A stretch of DNA of 64,000 nucleotides from Terriglobia bacterium (GTDB lineage: Bacteria; Acidobacteriota; Terriglobia; Versatilivoradales; Versatilivoraceae), in the NCBI GenBank assembly GCA_951813285.1, contig OX638355.1, positions 3,863,136 to 3,927,135 on the forward strand, read 5' to 3'. Positions 37,646-46,432 of the stretch are shown one piece after another; within the stretch, counting starts at the first letter, position 1; every line of letters begins with the position of its first letter. Made by a program: the position numbers and the translations under genes. The notes beneath the pieces were generated by a model that saw only the letters and a list, made by a program, of their open reading frames with translations, made no database searches and was not told the origin of the DNA.

Positions 37646-38335
37646 ATGACCGATTGTCCTGATATACAAGAAGATGTCTCATTGTGGATGGATGGAGACC
37701 TGGATCCGTTGCGGGCCGAGGCGGTTGAGAAACATCTCGAGTCCTGCGCCGAGTGCACCGCCTTCCATCAGGACCTGAATTCCATTCGGCATGGCGTGGG
37801 AAGATTGGAGCCCCTGGATCCGCCCGAGCACCTCTGGACCAACCTCCGATACCAACTCGAGGCCGAAGGGCTCATTCACTCCGAGCCCAAGGAGTCCTTC
37901 TGGGCCTCGATTCTACCCAAGCGCCTGCCTGCCTTGAAACCCGCTTGGAGCGGTGCTATATTGGCCTTGTTTCTCGGGATCGGGTCGCTGCTGGTCTACG
38001 ATTTGACAACCCGCTCGCCGTTGGTTCCGATTCCCGCGGCTTCGACCTCCCACCAGGAGGACCTCCTCGAGGAACTCCAAAAAGCGGAGACCAACTACCG
38101 GGCCGCCATCGAGGCCCTCAGCACAAGCTCGCGGAGGAGGCTGGAAGGTCTGGATCCTGTGCTGGCGCAGGTGTTTCACGACAACCTGGCAACCATGGAT
38201 TACTACCTGAACGAGTGTAAGCAGGCGGTCGAAAACAGCCCTCAAAACCCCTTGGCTCACCGGTACCTTTTGGCCGCATATCAAAAAAAAGTCGAGCTGT
38301 TGCAAACAATCGTGACTTCGGATTCATTGTTATAG
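37646..38335 (+). CDS. Membrane anti-sigma factor with zf-HC2 domain
   Basis: 229 residues from ATG 37646, preceded by GAGGA at a good distance; the TTG at 37628 is rejected. The N-terminal zinc finger is HLESCAECTAF (H-x3-C-x2-C). A transmembrane helix (WSGAILALFLGIGSLLVYDL) splits the cytoplasmic part from a ~120-residue periplasmic domain with a coiled-coil-like stretch (EDLLEELQKAETNYRAAIEA). It should hold the upstream sigma factor inactive until an envelope signal. The same-strand position 70 bases after the sigma gene supports the pairing. Confidence 0.87.
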   Translation: MTDCPDIQEDVSLWMDGDLDPLRAEAVEKHLESCAECTAFHQDLNSIRHGVGRLEPLDPPEHLWTNLRYQLEAEGLIHSEPKESFWASILPKRLPALKPAWSGAILALFLGIGSLLVYDLTTRSPLVPIPAASTSHQEDLLEELQKAETNYRAAIEALSTSSRRRLEGLDPVLAQVFHDNLATMDYYLNECKQAVENSPQNPLAHRYLLAAYQKKVELLQTIVTSDSLL

Positions 38336-38368
38336 CTTCAATAAAAGGGAGATTTTAGAACCTCGATC

Positions 38369-39229
38369 ATGACCCGCCACCAAACTCTCCTTACCCTGTC
38401 GGCTGCCCTGATGCTGGCGCTTCCCCCGGCTGCCGGCGCTCACGACCATCGCGAGGAAAAGATCTTCAAGGTCGGGGACTCACCCACGATCATCCTCGTG
38501 AACTATTCCGGCATGATCTCCGTGGAGGGCGGGAAGAACAAGGTGGTGACGGTGATTGGGATGAGGCGTTCGGAGAACGTTGAAATCGATACCGAAGTCG
38601 GACCCAACCGGGTGCGGATTACCAGCCACGTGCTGGACGAGCTGGCCACTGCCGAGAATACGGTGGTGGACTATGAGCTCTACGTTCCGGAACGCTCGAA
38701 TCTCGAGATTCGATCCAATATGGGCGTCGTTACGGTACACAACATTCGAGGTCAGGTAACCGTGGACGTGGTTGAGGCAGAGGTCAAGGTCGCCGGGGTC
38801 GAGGGATACGTCAATGCCTCCTCGATTGGACGGAAGGCGGTCGAGGTCAGCCAATCCAAGGGCACCATTCGCGCCACCACGGTGACCGGAGACATTGTGC
38901 TGGACCAGTTGGAAAGCGACAACGTCAAGGTCAACTCAACCCTTGGGAACATTACCTACAAAGGGGATTTCATGGGGGGAGGCTCCTACAACCTCTCCAG
39001 TACCGATGGTCAGATTTCGGTCATCTGCGATGAGGAGGCCTCGGTGGAGTGGGATGTCCGGACGGTCAAAGGAAGCATCAAGACCGATCTTCCCATCAAG
39101 TCCAAGCAACACCGGCCACTGTGGCGTGACCGCCATTCGCTCTTGGGCACGCTGAATGAAGGATCGGCAACCGTACAACTCTCCACCTTCAGTGGCCCTA
39201 TTCAGATCAAACGCCAGTCTTCGGAATAG
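38369..39229 (+). CDS. Secreted DUF4097-type beta-helix protein
   Basis: 286 residues with a signal peptide (LTLSAALMLALPPAAGA). The rest is a run of short beta strands with regular turns (NLEIRSNMGVVTVHNIRGQV, ASSIGRKAVEVSQSKGTIRA, VKVNSTLGNITYKGDFMGGG), typical of DUF4097 proteins called putative adhesins. It probably forms a right-handed beta-solenoid in the periplasm or outside. Genes of this type often follow sigma/anti-sigma pairs, so it may be a target or sensor part of that system. Confidence 0.8.
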   Translation: MTRHQTLLTLSAALMLALPPAAGAHDHREEKIFKVGDSPTIILVNYSGMISVEGGKNKVVTVIGMRRSENVEIDTEVGPNRVRITSHVLDELATAENTVVDYELYVPERSNLEIRSNMGVVTVHNIRGQVTVDVVEAEVKVAGVEGYVNASSIGRKAVEVSQSKGTIRATTVTGDIVLDQLESDNVKVNSTLGNITYKGDFMGGGSYNLSSTDGQISVICDEEASVEWDVRTVKGSIKTDLPIKSKQHRPLWRDRHSLLGTLNEGSATVQLSTFSGPIQIKRQSSE

Positions 39230-39275
39230 TTCCAGCCCGCATTCCTCCGAACCTGCTGAGCTACAACTGAAGACA

Positions 39276-39304
39276 AGCCCAAGCTGCCTTGGGCTATTTT
39301 TTTT
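39276..39304 (+). terminator. Intrinsic terminator directly before aroK
   Basis: AGCCCAAG (39276-39283), loop CTGC, CTTGGGCT (39288-39295), then A and eight T. It is a textbook rho-independent terminator closing the sigma/anti-sigma/DUF4097 unit. Its T-tract ends only three bases before the aroK ATG. Confidence 0.9.
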
Positions 39305-39307
39305 GAA

Positions 39308-39850
39308 ATGGAAAGAGATCGCGTCTTTCTGGTCGGATTCATGGGCTCCGGGAAATCGACTGTCGGACCGTTGCTGGCCCAGCGCCTCGGATGGCCTTTC
39401 CTGGACCTGGACTCCGTGATCGAGGCCTCCTTCGGCGGTCCCATCCACCGGATCTTCGCGGAGCATGGGGAACCCTGCTTCCGCCGGATGGAAAGCGATG
39501 CCGTGAGGAATCTGGAGCGCTGGAATCACTGCGTGGCAGCCCTGGGGGGCGGCGCATTCATCGAACCCCGGAACCGTCTCCACATCAAACGGTCGGGGCT
39601 TTCGGTATTTCTCAATCTGTCCCCGGAGCTTGTGCTGGAGCGATGCCCCCCGGACGGCACCCGACCGCTTCTGAAGGATCCGGCTTCGGTACAAGAGCTC
39701 TATGCATCCCGGTTGCCCCTGTACCGGCTGAGTGATTTTGAGGTCGACGCCTCCTTACCCCCTGATAGAATAGTGAGCACCATCCTGGAAATGACCGGTC
39801 TGCGGCCCTCACCGAGCCGGACTGCTTCCCCTCCTGACCATGGGCATTAA
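39308..39850 (+). CDS. aroK: Shikimate kinase
   Basis: 180 residues. The P-loop GFMGSGKST is at residues 10-18; FLDLDSVIEASFGGPIHRIF, GEPCFRRMESDAV and CVAALGGGAFIEPRNR are the shikimate-binding and Walker B-like regions. RPLLKDPASVQELYASRLPLY is the lid and adenine region. It phosphorylates shikimate in aromatic amino-acid synthesis. The ATG lies immediately after a terminator T-tract, leaving no room for a ribosome-binding site. Either it is made from a leaderless transcript, by read-through, or from an unrecognised start. The next gene overlaps its end by 11 bases. Confidence 0.92.
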   Translation: MERDRVFLVGFMGSGKSTVGPLLAQRLGWPFLDLDSVIEASFGGPIHRIFAEHGEPCFRRMESDAVRNLERWNHCVAALGGGAFIEPRNRLHIKRSGLSVFLNLSPELVLERCPPDGTRPLLKDPASVQELYASRLPLYRLSDFEVDASLPPDRIVSTILEMTGLRPSPSRTASPPDHGH

Positions 39851-40676
39851 GACAGCCGTCCCCGTTTGGTTGCTGTTGTCGCTACTGCTGTGCCGCCTGC
39901 TGGTGGCAGGGCCTTCGCTTTTAACCCAACAGGAGTGCAAGGAGCTGGAAGACGACGAGGAGCCTCCACCGATCACCTACTCTGGCCGCGAGCTCGGTCG
40001 CTTCCGGATATATTTCGCGGGAAAGGAAATCGGGCACGAGGAGTTCGAAATCTCGGACAGCGACCAACACCTGAAAGCCAGTAGCCGCACTCAACTCACC
40101 ATCAGCCGGGAAGACCCCGCGGAACCGCCGGAATATCTGGATGAGGAAGATTATGAGGAACTTCCCCGCCCCGACCGTCCGCCCGCCGAACCGGTGACCT
40201 TCCGGATCCATTCCACCCTTCGTTTCAATGACCTGTTTGAACCGAAGGCTTACGAAGTGGTGCAGGAGGCGGGTCCCAACCGTATGAGGGCCAAGGTGGA
40301 TTTCCAGCCGGATCGAAGTCGGGTGTCCTATTTTTCCGATGAAGAAACGGACAGGAGAAGAATCGAATTGAAAGAGGATGTGACCATCCTTGACGACAAT
40401 GTCTTCCACCACTATCTGATCCTCTCCAAACGGTACGACCTCTGCCGGGGCGGCATTCAGGAATTCTCCGCGTTCGTTCCGCAACAGTTCTTGACTGGAG
40501 GAATCACCGTTTCGGAAGTGGGGAAAGAAGAAGTCGAAATCGCGGATCAACCTTTTTGGCTGCGACGCTTTCGGGTCGACACTGGGGAAATGATAGTCAA
40601 TTATTGGCTGGACAGCGACCTGCGGCTGAAAAAGCTTGCCATTCCGGATTCCGAGGTCGAGGTCGTCCGGGAATAG
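39840..40676 (+). CDS. Secreted protein of unknown function
   Basis: 278 residues with a signal peptide (AVPVWLLLSLLLCRLLVAG). The body resembles DUF3108/outer-membrane lipoprotein-sorting-like beta sandwiches in its style: GRFRIYFAGKEIGHEEFEI, RIHSTLRFNDLFEPKAYEVV, FWLRRFRVDTGEMIVNYWLD, SDLRLKKLAIPDSEVEVV. An acidic, proline-rich insert (EPPEYLDEEDYEELPRPDRP) is near residue 95. I cannot assign a function. It overlaps aroK and precedes a secreted M28 enzyme by 14 bases, so they are likely one operon. Confidence 0.7.
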   Translation: MGIKTAVPVWLLLSLLLCRLLVAGPSLLTQQECKELEDDEEPPPITYSGRELGRFRIYFAGKEIGHEEFEISDSDQHLKASSRTQLTISREDPAEPPEYLDEEDYEELPRPDRPPAEPVTFRIHSTLRFNDLFEPKAYEVVQEAGPNRMRAKVDFQPDRSRVSYFSDEETDRRRIELKEDVTILDDNVFHHYLILSKRYDLCRGGIQEFSAFVPQQFLTGGITVSEVGKEEVEIADQPFWLRRFRVDTGEMIVNYWLDSDLRLKKLAIPDSEVEVVRE

Positions 40677-40690
40677 ACTTCCTGCATTCC

Positions 40691-41602
40691 ATGACCCACC
40701 GCCTTCCATCCCCAGGTGTTCCCACCGGGCTCGCCGTTCTGCTCCTGATTGGCGTCTTCGCTGGCTATCTTTCCGGAGAAATTCTCCCCTTAAGCGGCGA
40801 TCGGGCATTCGCCCATGTGGAGCGACTGGTCACCTTCGGTCCCCGGCCGCCGGCGTCGCCCGGCATCAAGAAAGCCCAACGGTACATTACCGAGGTCTTG
40901 CGTCAAATCCCCCTGGAGGTCGAACACCAGAACTTCCTGGCTTCGACCCCCAATGGCAACCTGTCAATGAAAAACATCATTGGACGCTCTGGGGGGAACA
41001 TGGGCCAGGTGGTGATTCTGGCCAGCCACTACGATACCCACTTGATGCCGAACGGCGTCTTTGTGGGTGCCAACGATGGAGGTTCCAGCGTGGGCCTGTT
41101 GCTGGAACTGGCAAGGGTGCTTCCCCACCGGCAACAGGGTTTCTCCCTGTGGTTTGTCTTTTTTGACGGAGAGGAAGCCCAGAAGGCCTGGTCGCGCACC
41201 GACAGTCTTTACGGGAGCCGATACTTTGTGGAGCGTCTCAGATCCAGCGGTCAAACCGGCAGAATCAAGGCCATGATCCTGATGGACATGGTGGGTGACA
41301 AGAACCTGGTTCTGGAGCACGACCTCAACTCGACCCCCTGGCTGATGCGTTTGGCGAGAGACTCAGCCACGGAGTTGGGGTATGCAAAACATCTGGCCGG
41401 TAATCCAAAGGCCGTGATGGACGACCACACGCCGTTTATTGAGGTTGGGATCCCGGCCGTGGATCTGATCGACTACGAATTCGGACCGAACAACCGCTAC
41501 TGGCACACGCCGCAGGACACGCTGGACAAGATCAGCCCCCAAAGCATGGAGCGGGTGGGACAGATCGTCCTCAGGACTCTTGAAAAGCTTTCGGCTCGAT
41601 GA
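40691..41602 (+). CDS. M28-family glutaminyl-peptide cyclotransferase-like enzyme
   Basis: 303 residues from ATG 40691, with an N-terminal signal/anchor (GLAVLLLIGVFAGYLSG). Zinc-site residues are in order: H113 (ASHYDTH), D129 (GANDGGSS), E161/E162 (FFDGEE), D199 (MDMVGD) and H272 (RYWHTPQDT). The stretch EEAQKAWSRTDSLYGSRYF is much closer to glutaminyl cyclases than to aminopeptidases of M28. Glutaminyl cyclases convert N-terminal Gln of secreted proteins to pyroglutamate. D244/D245 (VMDDHTPFIEVGIPAVDLID) matches another conserved acidic position. A plain M28 aminopeptidase remains possible. It ends four bases before the convergent folE stop. Confidence 0.8.
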   Translation: MTHRLPSPGVPTGLAVLLLIGVFAGYLSGEILPLSGDRAFAHVERLVTFGPRPPASPGIKKAQRYITEVLRQIPLEVEHQNFLASTPNGNLSMKNIIGRSGGNMGQVVILASHYDTHLMPNGVFVGANDGGSSVGLLLELARVLPHRQQGFSLWFVFFDGEEAQKAWSRTDSLYGSRYFVERLRSSGQTGRIKAMILMDMVGDKNLVLEHDLNSTPWLMRLARDSATELGYAKHLAGNPKAVMDDHTPFIEVGIPAVDLIDYEFGPNNRYWHTPQDTLDKISPQSMERVGQIVLRTLEKLSAR

Positions 41603-41606
41603 GGGG

Positions 41607-42185
41607 CTACTTGAGAAACTCCAGGAACTCGCTGCGGGTCTTGCTGTCGCTCTTGAAGCGGCCGAGCATGCAACTGGTGACGGTCTGACTGTTCTGTTTC
41701 TGCACCCCGCGCATCATCATGCAGAAATGATGGGCTTCAATCACTACCGCCACACCCTTCGGCTCCAGGTACTTCTTGACCGTGGCCGCGATTTCCGTAG
41801 TGAGCCTTTCCTGAATCTGCAGCCGCCGGCTCAAGACGTCCACGATTCGCGCCATCTTGCTTAATCCGATGATCTTGCGATCCGGCAGGTAAGCCAGGTG
41901 GCACTTTCCATAGAAGGGCAGGAGGTGGTGCTCGCAAAGACTGTAGACCTCGATGTCCTTGACGATCACCATTTCGTCGTACTCGGCTTCAAACAGAGCC
42001 CCATTGATCACCGATTCCAGGTCGAGCTGGTAGCCCTGAGTGAGGAACTGGAGGCTGGCCGCCACACGCTCGGGCGTCCGTTCCAACCCTGATCGTTGAG
42101 CATCTTCACCCAAGTGGTGAAGCATTTGGCGCACCAGCCCGGAAAGCGCCGCGGCCTGTTTGTCCGGCTGGGCCTTCATCAGCAT
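41607..42185 (-). CDS. folE: GTP cyclohydrolase I
   Basis: 192 residues. Zinc ligands C84 and H87 in [20 protein letters not shown] and C155 in [10 protein letters not shown] identify type I enzymes. [20 protein letters not shown] and SMLGRF-like [17 protein letters not shown] complete the family. It makes dihydroneopterin triphosphate from GTP for folate synthesis. The start at 42185 has GGAGG eight bases upstream; an ATG two codons later is possible. Confidence 0.96.
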   Translation of the reverse strand: MLMKAQPDKQAAALSGLVRQMLHHLGEDAQRSGLERTPERVAASLQFLTQGYQLDLESVINGALFEAEYDEMVIVKDIEVYSLCEHHLLPFYGKCHLAYLPDRKIIGLSKMARIVDVLSRRLQIQERLTTEIAATVKKYLEPKGVAVVIEAHHFCMMMRGVQKQNSQTVTSCMLGRFKSDSKTRSEFLEFLK

Positions 42186-42286
42186 GAATCATTCCTCCCC
42201 GGAGGCTTCAACCCGTTTCGAGATCCGGACCATTCGCAGTAACGCCCCCCGCTTGTCTCAGGCATGCCTCGGATCAGCCACGGAAG

Positions 42287-43522
42287 TCAGGCGATGGTGT
42301 CGCTCCAACCCTCCAGCCTGACCTTGAGACTGGAGAGGAACCGGTCTGCCATGGCGCCGTCTATGAGCCGGTGGTCGAAGGTCAGCGACAGATAAGCCAT
42401 GGAGCGGATGGCAATGGCATCGTTGATCACAACCGCCCGCTTGGTGATAGCGCCGACACACAGAATCGCGACCTGGGGTTGATTGATGATCGGCGTTCCG
42501 ATCAAGCTGCCAAACACCCCCGGGTTGGTGAGGGTGAAGGTCCCTCCCCCGACCTCGTCCGGACTGAGCTTCTTCTGGCGGGCCCGATGGGCCAGGTCGG
42601 CAACTTCCCTGGCCAATCCCACCAGAGTCTTTGACTGAGCCTGCCGGATCACGGGGACGATCAAGCCCCAGTCCAATGCCACGGCAACACCCAGGTTGAT
42701 CTCCTTCTTGTAGACGATGTCGTTTCCCACGATCGACGCATTCAAAATGGGGAAATCCTTCAGGGTGTCGGCAACTCCCTTGACAAAGAAGGGCGTCAAG
42801 GACAGCTTGAACCCTTCCCGGCGCCCGAACTCATCGGCATTTTCCTTTCTTAGCCTTACGATGGCGGTCATGTCCACTTCAAAAATGGTGGTGACGTGGG
42901 CCGAAGTGCGGCGACTGTCGATCATATGTTCCGCAATGCTTCTGCGCATGGCCGTCATCGGAACGATCTCATCCTGAACGGAGGGCGCCGCCGGAAGCCC
43001 CTGCTGTGCCTGTTGAACCAGCGGCCGGGCCACCTCGGCGATCCTCTCCCGCTCCGACAGGTAGTTCAGGATGTCCCGCTTGGTGATCCGCCCCCCCAGA
43101 CCGGTCCCCTCAACTTCCCTCAGGTCGATCCCCTCTTCTTGAGCCATGCGCCGCACCAGCGGGGAGGAACGAGGGCCCCGCCGAGGATCGGCACCTTCAG
43201 TTCTCAGGTTGCGCTCGGGAGGCTGCTCCGACTCTTTGGGGGAAACAGCGTCCCCGGCCTCCGTGGAATCCGGAATCGCGCCCCCCTCGTCATCGATAAT
43301 GGCTACCACGGTGTTAATCTCGACCGTCGCTCCTTCCTGGAACAGGATCTCTCTGAGGATGCCCGAGGCCGAGGCCGGAATCTCGGAATCCACCTTGTCG
43401 GTGGAAATTTCAAAGAGGGGTTCATCTCGTTCCACCCGGTCACCCACATTCTTGAGCCACCTGGTGATCGTACCCTCGAAGATGCTTTCGCCCATCTGGG
43501 GCATGATGACGTTGGACGGCAT
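42287..43522 (-). CDS. Dihydrolipoamide acyltransferase (E2) of a 2-oxoacid dehydrogenase
   Basis: 411 residues from ATG 43522, with GGAG at proper distance; a TTG four codons earlier is rejected. An N-terminal lipoyl domain carries the lipoylated K43 in FEISTDKVDSEIPA. A peripheral-subunit-binding domain is at RSSPLVRRMAQEEGIDLREV, and the C-terminal catalytic domain ends with LTFDHRLIDGAMA (H384, D388). It transfers acyl groups from lipoate to CoA. The substrate (pyruvate, branched-chain or other) cannot be fixed from sequence alone. It follows E1beta by 26 bases. Confidence 0.93.
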   Translation of the reverse strand: MPSNVIMPQMGESIFEGTITRWLKNVGDRVERDEPLFEISTDKVDSEIPASASGILREILFQEGATVEINTVVAIIDDEGGAIPDSTEAGDAVSPKESEQPPERNLRTEGADPRRGPRSSPLVRRMAQEEGIDLREVEGTGLGGRITKRDILNYLSERERIAEVARPLVQQAQQGLPAAPSVQDEIVPMTAMRRSIAEHMIDSRRTSAHVTTIFEVDMTAIVRLRKENADEFGRREGFKLSLTPFFVKGVADTLKDFPILNASIVGNDIVYKKEINLGVAVALDWGLIVPVIRQAQSKTLVGLAREVADLAHRARQKKLSPDEVGGGTFTLTNPGVFGSLIGTPIINQPQVAILCVGAITKRAVVINDAIAIRSMAYLSLTFDHRLIDGAMADRFLSSLKVRLEGWSDTIA

Positions 43523-43548
43523 GGGCTTCTCCAACTTGGATGGCAGAA

Positions 43549-44523
43549 TCAGTATGCTGCCAAGTGCCTGGCCACACTGACGACATCCGAGGTCTTGGGG
43601 AGAAAGAATTCTTCCAGGGGAGGGCTGTAGGGGACGGGAGTGTCGGGGGCCGTGATACGCATGACGGGCCCGTCCAGGTATTCGAAAACTTCTTCCGCAA
43701 TGACCGCGGCCAGTTCTCCAGCAAAGCCGCCGGTTCGAGTGTCCTCGTGCAACAGGATCACTTTACCGGTCTTTTTGACCGACTCGAGAACCGTGGCCTT
43801 GTCCAGAGGCACCAGGGTCCGCAGATCGACCACTTCCAGCTCGACGCCATCTTCGGCCAGGACGCCGGCGGCTTCCAGGGCGTTATGGACCATGGCGCCG
43901 TAGGTGATTACTGAAATATCCCCGCCCGTCCGCTTGATATCGGCTTGACCTATGGGAACCAGGTACTCGTTGCTCGGGAGTTCCTCCTTGATGCGGCGAT
44001 ACAGATACTTGTGTTCGAAAAAGAGGACGGGATCTTCATCGCGAATGGCTGATTTGATGAGTCCCTTGGCGTCATAGGCGGTCGACGGAGCCACCACCTT
44101 CAATCCCGGCGTATGCACGAAATACATCTCCGGATTTTGAGAGTGGAAGGGCCCGCCGTGAATGCCTCCCCCGGAGGGCCCGCGGATCACCAGGGGGACT
44201 CCGGCGCCCCAGCGATAGCGGCATTTGGCGGCGAAATTGGTGATCTGGTCAAAAGCGCAGGAGATGAAATCGGCGAACTGCATTTCAGCCACCGGCCTCA
44301 TGCCCATCAGCGCGGCGCCTATGGCTGCCCCCACGATGGCCGATTCACAGAGAGGCGTGTCCATCACACGCTCCTCTCCGAACTGATCCAGAAAGCCGGC
44401 CGTCACCTTGAAGGCTCCGCCATAGACGCCGACGTCCTCGCCCAGCACGAAAACGTCTTCGTCTCGAGTCATTTCCTCCCAAAGACCCTGGCGAATGGCT
44501 TCGACGTAGGTTGTGGTTTCCAC
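43549..44523 (-). CDS. 2-oxoacid dehydrogenase E1 component, beta subunit
   Basis: 324 residues, METTTYVEAIRQGLWEEMTR at the start. Motifs of the transketolase-like Pyr domain and C-terminal domain: VFVLGEDVGVYGGAFKVTAG, TPLCESAIVGAAIGAALMGM, EMQFADFISCAFDQITN, GGIHGGPFHSQNPEMYFVHT and LHEDTRTGGFAGELAA. It combines with the alpha subunit into the ThDP-dependent decarboxylase. It lies three bases after E1alpha, so both are in one operon. Confidence 0.94.
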   Translation of the reverse strand: METTTYVEAIRQGLWEEMTRDEDVFVLGEDVGVYGGAFKVTAGFLDQFGEERVMDTPLCESAIVGAAIGAALMGMRPVAEMQFADFISCAFDQITNFAAKCRYRWGAGVPLVIRGPSGGGIHGGPFHSQNPEMYFVHTPGLKVVAPSTAYDAKGLIKSAIRDEDPVLFFEHKYLYRRIKEELPSNEYLVPIGQADIKRTGGDISVITYGAMVHNALEAAGVLAEDGVELEVVDLRTLVPLDKATVLESVKKTGKVILLHEDTRTGGFAGELAAVIAEEVFEYLDGPVMRITAPDTPVPYSPPLEEFFLPKTSDVVSVARHLAAY

Positions 44524-44526
44524 GCG

Positions 44527-45552
44527 TTACCTCCAGCGATCGGGAGAGAAGAACGAAGCCGCAAAGGCCAGTGGAGCCTCGACCGACTGATCGGCATACA
44601 CTCCCTCAAGGGTCTCCTTGGGATCCGGGAGCGGATCACTCTCAGCCAGACTGACAGCCCGGTCCACTTCCTGGGTAATTCGAGTGGCCATTCCCCTTAC
44701 CTCTCGTTCGCTCATCACCTTGTCCTGAATGAGGCGGGTCTCCCACCGCAGAATGGGGTCCTTCTTGCTCCACTCTTCGAATAGCTTCTTGGGCACGTAC
44801 CTGGCGTCATCGTGGGCCGAGTGACCGGTCATGCGGAAGGTCTTGCATTCGATCAGGCTGGGGCCGCCACCGTTGCGTGCCAACTCCACGGCCTCCCGGG
44901 TCGCCTCATAGACGGCCAGCACATCGTTCCCATCCACGTTGACGCCCGGCATGTCGTAGCCTTGGGCCCGAACCGAGATATCTTGAATGGGCATTTGCTT
45001 TTCCAAGGGCGTGGAGTAGGCATACTGGTTGTTGTTGCACAGGAAAACCACGGGCACCTTCTGCACCGCCGCCAGATTCAGTCCCTCGTGCCAGTCCCCC
45101 CGGCTGGTGGCTCCATCCCCAAAATAGCAGAGCACCACATTGGGCTGACGCCGCATCTTGTAGGCCAGGGCAATGCCGGCGGCGACTGGAACCGTATCGG
45201 CCAGCATGCTGACGAAAGCCACGATCTTGTGGCGCATGTCACCCATGTGCATGTTGGCTTCCTTGCCTCCTGTCACCCCTGTCTTTCGCCCCATGTACTG
45301 GCCCAGCACCGCACGTGGGGAGAGACCGCGAATCAGAAAGGCTCCCATGTCCCGATGGGAGGGACAGATGCAATCGTCCGACTCCAACTGGATGGAGGAG
45401 CCGACCGAAATCGCTTCCTGCCCCTTTCCAACGTAAACGCCTCCCACAATCTTCCCCTGCCGGTAAAGCTTCCGTTCTATCCTGGTCTCGATCTCACGGG
45501 ACAGTTTCATGTAGTAGAGCATGTCCCGGCACACCTTTTTGTCAGGCACCAT
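44527..45552 (-). CDS. 2-oxoacid dehydrogenase E1 component, alpha subunit
   Basis: 341 residues. The ThDP-binding signature runs from GDGATSRGDWHEGLNLAAVQ to NNNQYAYSTP (GDG...NN). Also seen are CPSHRDMGAFLIRGLSPRA, GKEANMHMGDMRHKIVAFVS and the phosphorylation-loop-like region RMTGHSAHDDARYVPK. The HSAHDDARYVP sequence is closer to branched-chain-type E1alpha than to classic pyruvate dehydrogenase, but this is a weak indicator. It is preceded by lipB, whose product supplies the lipoyl group for E2. Confidence 0.92.
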   Translation of the reverse strand: MVPDKKVCRDMLYYMKLSREIETRIERKLYRQGKIVGGVYVGKGQEAISVGSSIQLESDDCICPSHRDMGAFLIRGLSPRAVLGQYMGRKTGVTGGKEANMHMGDMRHKIVAFVSMLADTVPVAAGIALAYKMRRQPNVVLCYFGDGATSRGDWHEGLNLAAVQKVPVVFLCNNNQYAYSTPLEKQMPIQDISVRAQGYDMPGVNVDGNDVLAVYEATREAVELARNGGGPSLIECKTFRMTGHSAHDDARYVPKKLFEEWSKKDPILRWETRLIQDKVMSEREVRGMATRITQEVDRAVSLAESDPLPDPKETLEGVYADQSVEAPLAFAASFFSPDRWR

Positions 45553-45643
45553 AGATCTAGCTCTCCCTGTTCAACCTCTCAAACGTCACCGTCGGAATCG
45601 GCTTCGCTGTCGGTCCAGGAAGAGCGACTCCTACGGTCAGGAT

Positions 45644-46432
45644 TCAATGACGGGCCTCTTCCCTTTCGGCGGCTCGAAAGGATCGTCCGAACGCCCGCGC
45701 GAAACGGCCAGTGAAACAGGCGCGCACTTCAGACAGTTGGAGCGGCCGGCCCAGGTGAGCCGCCATGGAAGTCACGCCCCGTCCGACCAGGCCGCAAGGG
45801 ACTATCAAATCGAAATACCGCAGGTCGGTGTTCACATTCAAAGCCAAGCCGTGGGAGGTAACCCACCGGCTGGTCCGCACCCCGATTGCCGCTATCTTGC
45901 GACCCTGGACCCAGACTCCGGTGACACCGGGCAGAGTCTCGGAGGGAATCCCGAAGTCCGACAGCGTTTCCACCAGGCAGCGCTCCAGGGTGCGCAGGTA
46001 CCGGTGAATGTCCCTGTACCAGGCGTTCAAGTCCAACACGGGGTAGACCACCAGTTGTCCGGGGCCGTGGTAGGTAATGTCTCCCCCGCGACCGGCAGGG
46101 TAAACACGGACGCCCCGCTCTCGGAGTTCCTCCGACCCGGCCAGCAGATGATCTCTCTTCCCTCCCCTTCCCAGAGTGATAATGGGGGGATAGTCGACAA
46201 ACAGCAGGCAGTCGGGACAGGAGCCGCTTTTCCTCCGTGCGACAATCCGATCCTGGATCTTCAGGCTCTCTTCATAGTCACGGAAACCCAGATCGTGCCC
46301 GAGACAGGCGGGTTCAGCATCCGTCGCCAACCCCTCCGGGCGAGACACGGGCAGAGCTGCCGACTGAGCTGGCATCGCCACGTCAGCGCCGAATTCCGGA
46401 CAGAGAGCCGCCCTGCTGACGGCCAATTCCAT
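45644..46432 (-). CDS. lipB: Octanoyltransferase (lipoate synthesis)
   Basis: 262 residues from the ATG at 46432, which has GAGG just upstream; a TTG at 46456 and an in-frame ATG at 46375 are alternatives. Signature GRGGDITYHGPGQLVVYPVL, catalytic K179 in GRKIAAIGVR and C213 in VPCGLVGRGVTSM. The N-terminus is ~40 residues longer than typical LipB and looks unconserved. It transfers octanoate from ACP to lipoyl domains. Location directly upstream of the E1alpha-E1beta-E2 genes (91 bases) links cofactor supply with its user. No lipA is in the window. Confidence 0.93.
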   Translation of the reverse strand: MELAVSRAALCPEFGADVAMPAQSAALPVSRPEGLATDAEPACLGHDLGFRDYEESLKIQDRIVARRKSGSCPDCLLFVDYPPIITLGRGGKRDHLLAGSEELRERGVRVYPAGRGGDITYHGPGQLVVYPVLDLNAWYRDIHRYLRTLERCLVETLSDFGIPSETLPGVTGVWVQGRKIAAIGVRTSRWVTSHGLALNVNTDLRYFDLIVPCGLVGRGVTSMAAHLGRPLQLSEVRACFTGRFARAFGRSFRAAEREEARH

